Assembly (NCBI RefSeq): GCF_016482685.1
Contig: NZ_JACYHF010000008.1
Span: 204,532 to 268,531, forward strand
Origin: Streptomyces sp. DSM 110735
Lineage (GTDB): Bacteria > Actinomycetota > Actinomycetes > Streptomycetales > Streptomycetaceae
Length of the DNA stretch: 64,000 bases
Direction of reading: 5' to 3'
The notes under the pieces are model-generated. The model saw nothing but the letters and a program-made list of their open reading frames with translations, had not been told where the DNA came from and did not search any database. Shown here piece after piece: positions 60,177 to 64,000 of the stretch. Made by a program: the position numbers and the translations under genes. The stretch's first letter is position 1. Every line of letters starts with the position of its first letter.

Positions 60177-60200
60177 GGGACGCACAGCGCTGTGCGTCCC
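60177..60200. promoter_or_regulatory. perfect 24-bp palindrome upstream of glgP
   Basis: GGGACGCACAGC (60177-60188) is followed directly by its exact reverse complement (60189-60200) with no spacer. It lies 27 bp upstream of the glgP start codon. It could be an operator for a dimeric regulator or a leader hairpin that controls GlgP synthesis. Confidence 0.65.
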
Positions 60201-60634
60201 GTCGTCATTCTCGACGGTAGTGGTTACCGGGGGGTCGGTGGGGACGCATCCGGGTGAAGCGGTCGGAACGTGGCGCAAACGGTGACATGCCTTTACCCGG
60301 GGGCACGGGCGGGTTCCAGCCGAATGCGCGGGCGGCGCCGTCCGGCGGGCGTGTCTCCCGGGGCAGCCTGGGCAGGAGTCAATCCTGTTTCCTACGAGGG
60401 CAGTTGCTGACCTTCTCTTGGGGAGTCAACGCGGTCCCGGCGGGAATCCGGGAAAGGGGCCGGTCTTGTACGTAGACATACGCGCGAGTAGTTAACAAAG
60501 TGCCGGATTGCCCACCCGAACCGGGTGGGAAGGCTCCTCCGGTACGACCCCACAGGCGCACCACAGCACCACCGCAGGACCCACCTCCCCATGTCCATCC
60601 GCCCATAGCCACGTTGACGCGGACAGGAGCGGTC
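60201..60634. other. divergent promoter region between glgP and glgE
   Basis: About 430 bp with no gene. It carries AT-richer stretches near 60281-60300, 60380-60420 and 60465-60500 (GTAGTTAACAAAG), which are the likely promoter sites of glgE, but no -10/-35 pair could be fixed by eye. A 5'-UTR of the glgE mRNA is likely, since the glgE ribosome binding site is far to the right. Confidence 0.3.
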
Positions 60635-63097
60635 ATGCCCGCCAAGCACCACACGCCATCCCCCCGCCCCACCCCCAAGCCCACCGCCAGAAAACCCCCA
60701 CCCGCTCAGCGCCCCGAGGACACCGACCCCGGGTCGGGCGGGACGCAGCGGGCGAAGGGCGTACGCCCGGGACCGGAGACCACCCGCCCGGGGACGCCAG
60801 GGTCCGAGCACGCCGGGGCCGAACACCCAGGGGCGCGGCGCGCCACGACCGGACGGGCGGAGGCGGAGACCGCCCAGGCGGGGACGCCGCGCGGGCTGCC
60901 CGCCCGGCCGGAGGCGGAAGCCGCACCGGCGAAGGCGACGCGAGCCGAGTCCGGACCGGCGCGGACGACACGGGTCGACGCCGCCGTGCGGGCGGGAGCG
61001 TCGGGGTCCGAGCACGGGCGCTCCTCGTCCCCGCACACCGAGCCCGTCGCCGAGCGCCCCCCGGCTCCGGCCGCGGGGACCGCCGTCCGACCTCCGGTCC
61101 CACACGCCGAACCCCCCACCGTCGTAGGTCGCATCCCCGTCCTCGACGTACGCCCCGTCGTCCAGCACGGGCGCAGGCCGGCCAAAGCCGTGGTCGGAGA
61201 AACGTTCCAGGTCAGCGCCACCGTGTTCCGGGAGGGGCACGACGCGGTGAACGCCAATGTCGTGCTGCGGGGACCGGACGGCAGGACCGGACCCTGGGCG
61301 CCGATGCGCGAGTTGGCGCCCGGCACCGACCGCTGGGGCGCCGACGTGAGCGCGGACGCGACGGGGCGCTGGACCTACACCGTGGAGGCGTGGTCGGACC
61401 CGATCGCCACCTGGCGGCACACGGCGGGGATCAAGGTGCCCGCCGGTATCGACACCGCGCTGGTGCTGGACGAGGGCGCGCGGCTGCACGAGCGGGCGGC
61501 GGACGGGGTGCCGGAGGAGCGGCGGAAGACCGTGCTGGAGGCGGCGACCGCGCTGCGCGCGGAGAACCGCCCGGCGTCCTGGCGCCTGGCGGCAGCCCTC
61601 GCGCCCGAGGTGCTGGAGGTCCTGGAGCGTTACCCGCTACGGGAGTTGGTGACCGCGTCCGACCCGATGCCGCTACTGGTGGAGCGCGAACGGGCGCTCT
61701 ACGGCTCCTGGTACGAGTTCTTCCCGCGCTCGGAGGGCACCCCCGAACAACCCCATGGCACCTTCCGCACCGCCGAGCGCCGCCTGGAAGCCGTCGCCGA
61801 GATGGGCTTCGACGTGGTGTACCTCCCGCCGATCCACCCCATCGGCACCACGCACCGCAAGGGCCGCAACAACACGCTGACCGCGACGCCGGACGACGTC
61901 GGTGTGCCCTGGGCGATCGGCTCCCCCGAGGGCGGTCACGACAGCGTCCACCCGCAGTTGGGGACGCTGGAGGACTTCGACCACTTCGTGAGCCGGGCGC
62001 GGGAGCTGGGACTTGAGGTCGCCCTGGACTTCGCCCTCCAGTGCTCCCCGGACCACCCCTGGGTGGAGAAGCACCCCCAGTGGTTCCACCACCGCCCCGA
62101 CGGCACGATCGCCTACGCGGAGAACCCGCCGAAGAAGTACCAGGACATCTACCCCATCGCCTTCGACGCCGACATGGACGGACTGGTCACCGAGACCGTC
62201 CGCGTCCTGCGGCACTGGATGGAGCACGGCGTCCGGATCTTCCGCGTGGACAACCCGCACACGAAGCCGGTCGTCTTCTGGGAGCGGGTCATCGGGGAGA
62301 TCAACCGCGCCGACCCCGATGTCCTGTTCCTGGCCGAGGCGTTCACCCGTCCCGCGATGATGCACACCCTCGCGCAGATCGGCTTCCAGCAGTCGTACAC
62401 CTACTTCACGTGGCGCAACGACAAACGGGAGTTGACGGAGTACCTCACCGAACTCTCGGGGGACGCGGCGGCGTACATGCGGCCCAATTTCTTCCCCAAC
62501 ACGCCGGACATCCTGCACGCCTACCTCCAGCACGGCGGGCGCCCCGCCTTCGAGGTCCGCGCCGTCCTCGCCGCCACCCTCTCCCCCTCGTGGGGCGTCT
62601 ACAGCGGCTACGAACTCTGTGAGAACACCCCGCTGCGGGAGGGCAGCGAGGAGTACTACGACTCGGAGAAGTACCAGCTCAAGCCCCGTGACTGGGAGGC
62701 GACTGCCCTGGAGGGACGGACCATCGCCCCCCTGATCACCCGCCTCAACGAGATCCGCAGGCAGAACCCGGCGCTGCGCCAATTGCGCGACCTCCACTTC
62801 CACGAGACGGACAAGGAATCGGTGATCGCCTATTCGAAACGCAGCGGTTCGAACACGGTTCTGGTGGTCGCCAACCTCGACCCGCACCACACCCAGGAGG
62901 CCACGGTCTCGTTGGACATGCCGCAACTCGGCCTCGACTGGCACGAGTCGGTGCCGGTGCGCGACCTGCTCACCGGCGAGTCCTATCACTGGGGCAGGGC
63001 CAACTATGTGCGACTCGAACCGGGTCGTCGACCCGCGCATGTGTTCTCGGTTCTGCGACCGTCCAACCCGCAGATCGGAGGGTCACCCACCATATGA
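60635..63097 (+). CDS. glgE: maltosyltransferase GlgE with a disordered N-terminal extension
   Basis: GlgE transfers maltosyl units from alpha-maltose-1-phosphate to alpha-1,4-glucan. The 820-residue protein has the GH13_3 barrel with nucleophile D539 (IFRVDNPHTKP) and acid/base E568 (FLAEAFTRP). These are S. coelicolor GlgE Asp394 and Glu423 shifted by exactly 145, so this protein carries an extra 145-residue N-terminus compared with the characterised enzyme. That extension (residues 1-145) is very rich in Ala, Pro, Thr, Arg and Glu and looks disordered. ATG 60635 is well supported by GGACAGGAGCGGTC. treS overlaps the stop by 4 bp (ATGA). Confidence 0.95.
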   Translation: MPAKHHTPSPRPTPKPTARKPPPAQRPEDTDPGSGGTQRAKGVRPGPETTRPGTPGSEHAGAEHPGARRATTGRAEAETAQAGTPRGLPARPEAEAAPAKATRAESGPARTTRVDAAVRAGASGSEHGRSSSPHTEPVAERPPAPAAGTAVRPPVPHAEPPTVVGRIPVLDVRPVVQHGRRPAKAVVGETFQVSATVFREGHDAVNANVVLRGPDGRTGPWAPMRELAPGTDRWGADVSADATGRWTYTVEAWSDPIATWRHTAGIKVPAGIDTALVLDEGARLHERAADGVPEERRKTVLEAATALRAENRPASWRLAAALAPEVLEVLERYPLRELVTASDPMPLLVERERALYGSWYEFFPRSEGTPEQPHGTFRTAERRLEAVAEMGFDVVYLPPIHPIGTTHRKGRNNTLTATPDDVGVPWAIGSPEGGHDSVHPQLGTLEDFDHFVSRARELGLEVALDFALQCSPDHPWVEKHPQWFHHRPDGTIAYAENPPKKYQDIYPIAFDADMDGLVTETVRVLRHWMEHGVRIFRVDNPHTKPVVFWERVIGEINRADPDVLFLAEAFTRPAMMHTLAQIGFQQSYTYFTWRNDKRELTEYLTELSGDAAAYMRPNFFPNTPDILHAYLQHGGRPAFEVRAVLAATLSPSWGVYSGYELCENTPLREGSEEYYDSEKYQLKPRDWEATALEGRTIAPLITRLNEIRRQNPALRQLRDLHFHETDKESVIAYSKRSGSNTVLVVANLDPHHTQEATVSLDMPQLGLDWHESVPVRDLLTGESYHWGRANYVRLEPGRRPAHVFSVLRPSNPQIGGSPTI

Positions 63098-64000
63098 TCG
63101 TCAACGAGCCCGTCCCGGACACGTTCGAGGACACTCCCGCCCGGGATCGTGACCCGGAGTGGTTCAAGCGCGCCGTCTTCTACGAGGTCCTGGTGCGTTC
63201 CTTCCAGGACAGCAATGGCGACGGCATCGGGGACCTCAAGGGTCTCACCGCCAAGCTCGACTACCTGCAATGGCTGGGCGTCGACTGCCTCTGGCTGCCA
63301 CCGTTCTTCAAGTCACCGCTGCGTGACGGCGGTTACGACGTCTCGGACTACACCGCCGTACTCCCCGAGTTCGGGGACCTCGCGGACTTCGTGGACTTCG
63401 TGGACGCCGCGCACCAGCGCGGGATGCGTGTCGTCATCGACTTCGTCATGAACCACACCAGTGACCAGCACCCGTGGTTCCAGGAGTCCCGCGAGAACCC
63501 CGACGGACCCTACGGCGACTACTACGTCTGGGCGGACGACGACAAGCAGTACCAGGACGCCCGGATCATCTTCGTCGACACCGAGGCGTCGAACTGGACG
63601 TACGACCCGGTACGCAAGCAGTACTACTGGCACCGCTTCTTCTCGCACCAGCCGGACCTGAACTACGAGAACCCGGCCGTCCAGGAGGAGATGATCTCCG
63701 CCCTGAAGTTCTGGCTGGACCTCGGGATCGACGGGTTCCGGCTTGACGCGGTGCCGTATCTGTACCAGCAGGAGGGCACCAACTGCGAGAACCTGCCCGC
63801 CACGCACGACTTCCTGAAGCGCGTGCGCAAGGAGATCGACGCGCAGTACCCCGACAAGGTCCTGCTGGCGGAGGCGAACCAGTGGCCCGAGGACGTGGTC
63901 GACTACTTCGGCGACTACCAGGCGGGCGGCGACGAATGCCACATGGCGTTCCACTTCCCGGTCATGCCGCGCATCTTCATGGCAGTCCGGCGTGAGTCGC
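63094..64000 (+). CDS. treS: trehalose synthase (maltose alpha-D-glucosyltransferase), partial at the right edge
   Basis: TreS interconverts trehalose and maltose, the entry step of the GlgE pathway. ATG 63094 overlaps the glgE stop (ATGA). The first 302 residues are in the window: the GH13 start (RAVFYEVLVRSFQDSNGDGI), VVIDFVMNHTSDQHPWF, the nucleophile Asp in GIDGFRLDAVPYL and the acid/base Glu in VLLAEANQWPEDV. The reading frame is intact up to the edge. In related genomes a maltokinase (pep2) and glgB follow. Translational coupling with glgE matches their consecutive reactions. Confidence 0.95.
   Translation, partial: MIVNEPVPDTFEDTPARDRDPEWFKRAVFYEVLVRSFQDSNGDGIGDLKGLTAKLDYLQWLGVDCLWLPPFFKSPLRDGGYDVSDYTAVLPEFGDLADFVDFVDAAHQRGMRVVIDFVMNHTSDQHPWFQESRENPDGPYGDYYVWADDDKQYQDARIIFVDTEASNWTYDPVRKQYYWHRFFSHQPDLNYENPAVQEEMISALKFWLDLGIDGFRLDAVPYLYQQEGTNCENLPATHDFLKRVRKEIDAQYPDKVLLAEANQWPEDVVDYFGDYQAGGDECHMAFHFPVMPRIFMAVRRES

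Overview
The window is a piece of a Streptomyces chromosome core. It is very GC-rich, codons almost always end in G or C, and start codons are often GTG or TTG. Gene content and order match, from memory, the S. coelicolor SCO5440-SCO5501 neighbourhood: gatCA, a c-di-GMP enzyme, ligA, mnmA, an oligopeptide ABC transporter, gcvT-gcvH-glyA-sdaA, tandem M4 proteases and glgP-glgE-treS. No rRNA, tRNA, insertion sequence or CRISPR array was seen. gatA runs off the left edge and treS off the right edge.

Layout. 1-15 kb: gatCA (amidotransferase), a cupin, a TetR/DUF4267 divergon with three copies of one operator, an RmdB-like GGDEF-EAL protein, ligA, a MetE-like protein, an SDR, a LOG-type protein, DUF427, a hydrolase, and mnmA plus a cysteine desulfurase (tRNA thiolation) separated by a decayed VapBC pair. 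15-25 kb: a second TetR divergon, a WYL regulator facing a TIGR03086-type protein, a thioesterase, a TRIC-like channel and a five-gene oligopeptide ABC operon. 25-33 kb: two SseB-family genes and a P-loop ATPase, then a tandem glycine riboswitch driving gcvT, followed by gcvH, glyA, a very strong terminator and sdaA. 33-39 kb is the accessory patch: an intact VapBC-type pair, a TTA-containing squalene/phytoene-synthase-like gene fused by ATGA overlap to a hydrolase remnant, a TetR pseudogene, a GH25 lysozyme without signal peptide, an F420/NADP-oxidoreductase-like protein, a small EF-hand protein, a MerR regulator with a textbook 19-bp-spacer promoter, a TTA-containing SpoIIAB-like ATPase and an enoyl-CoA hydratase. 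40-64 kb: two L,D-transpeptidase lipoproteins, a glycogen debranching enzyme, an ABC-2 exporter with a NarL-type two-component system, a heterodimeric ABC exporter with one degenerate ATPase site, two M4 metalloproteases, DUF1990, glgP, glgE and treS.

How the genes work together. Three physiological blocks stand out. The glycine/serine block couples glycine sensing (riboswitch) to glycine cleavage, GlyA interconversion and serine deamination, with SseB-family genes divergently adjacent. The alpha-glucan/trehalose block (glgX, glgP, glgE, treS) runs the GlgE pathway between trehalose, maltose-1-phosphate and glycogen. The envelope/export block combines peptidoglycan 3-3 crosslinkers, a sensor-coupled exporter and secreted proteases.

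The most interesting signals are three in-frame TTA codons (in the RmdB-like enzyme, the SpoIIAB-like ATPase and the terpenoid-synthase-like gene), which suggest bldA control; a set of clean dyad operators for local regulators; the SseB/P-loop cluster beside the glycine riboswitch; an asymmetric ABC exporter whose signature and catalytic changes fall in the same composite site; and two deletion scars that show recent gene decay.
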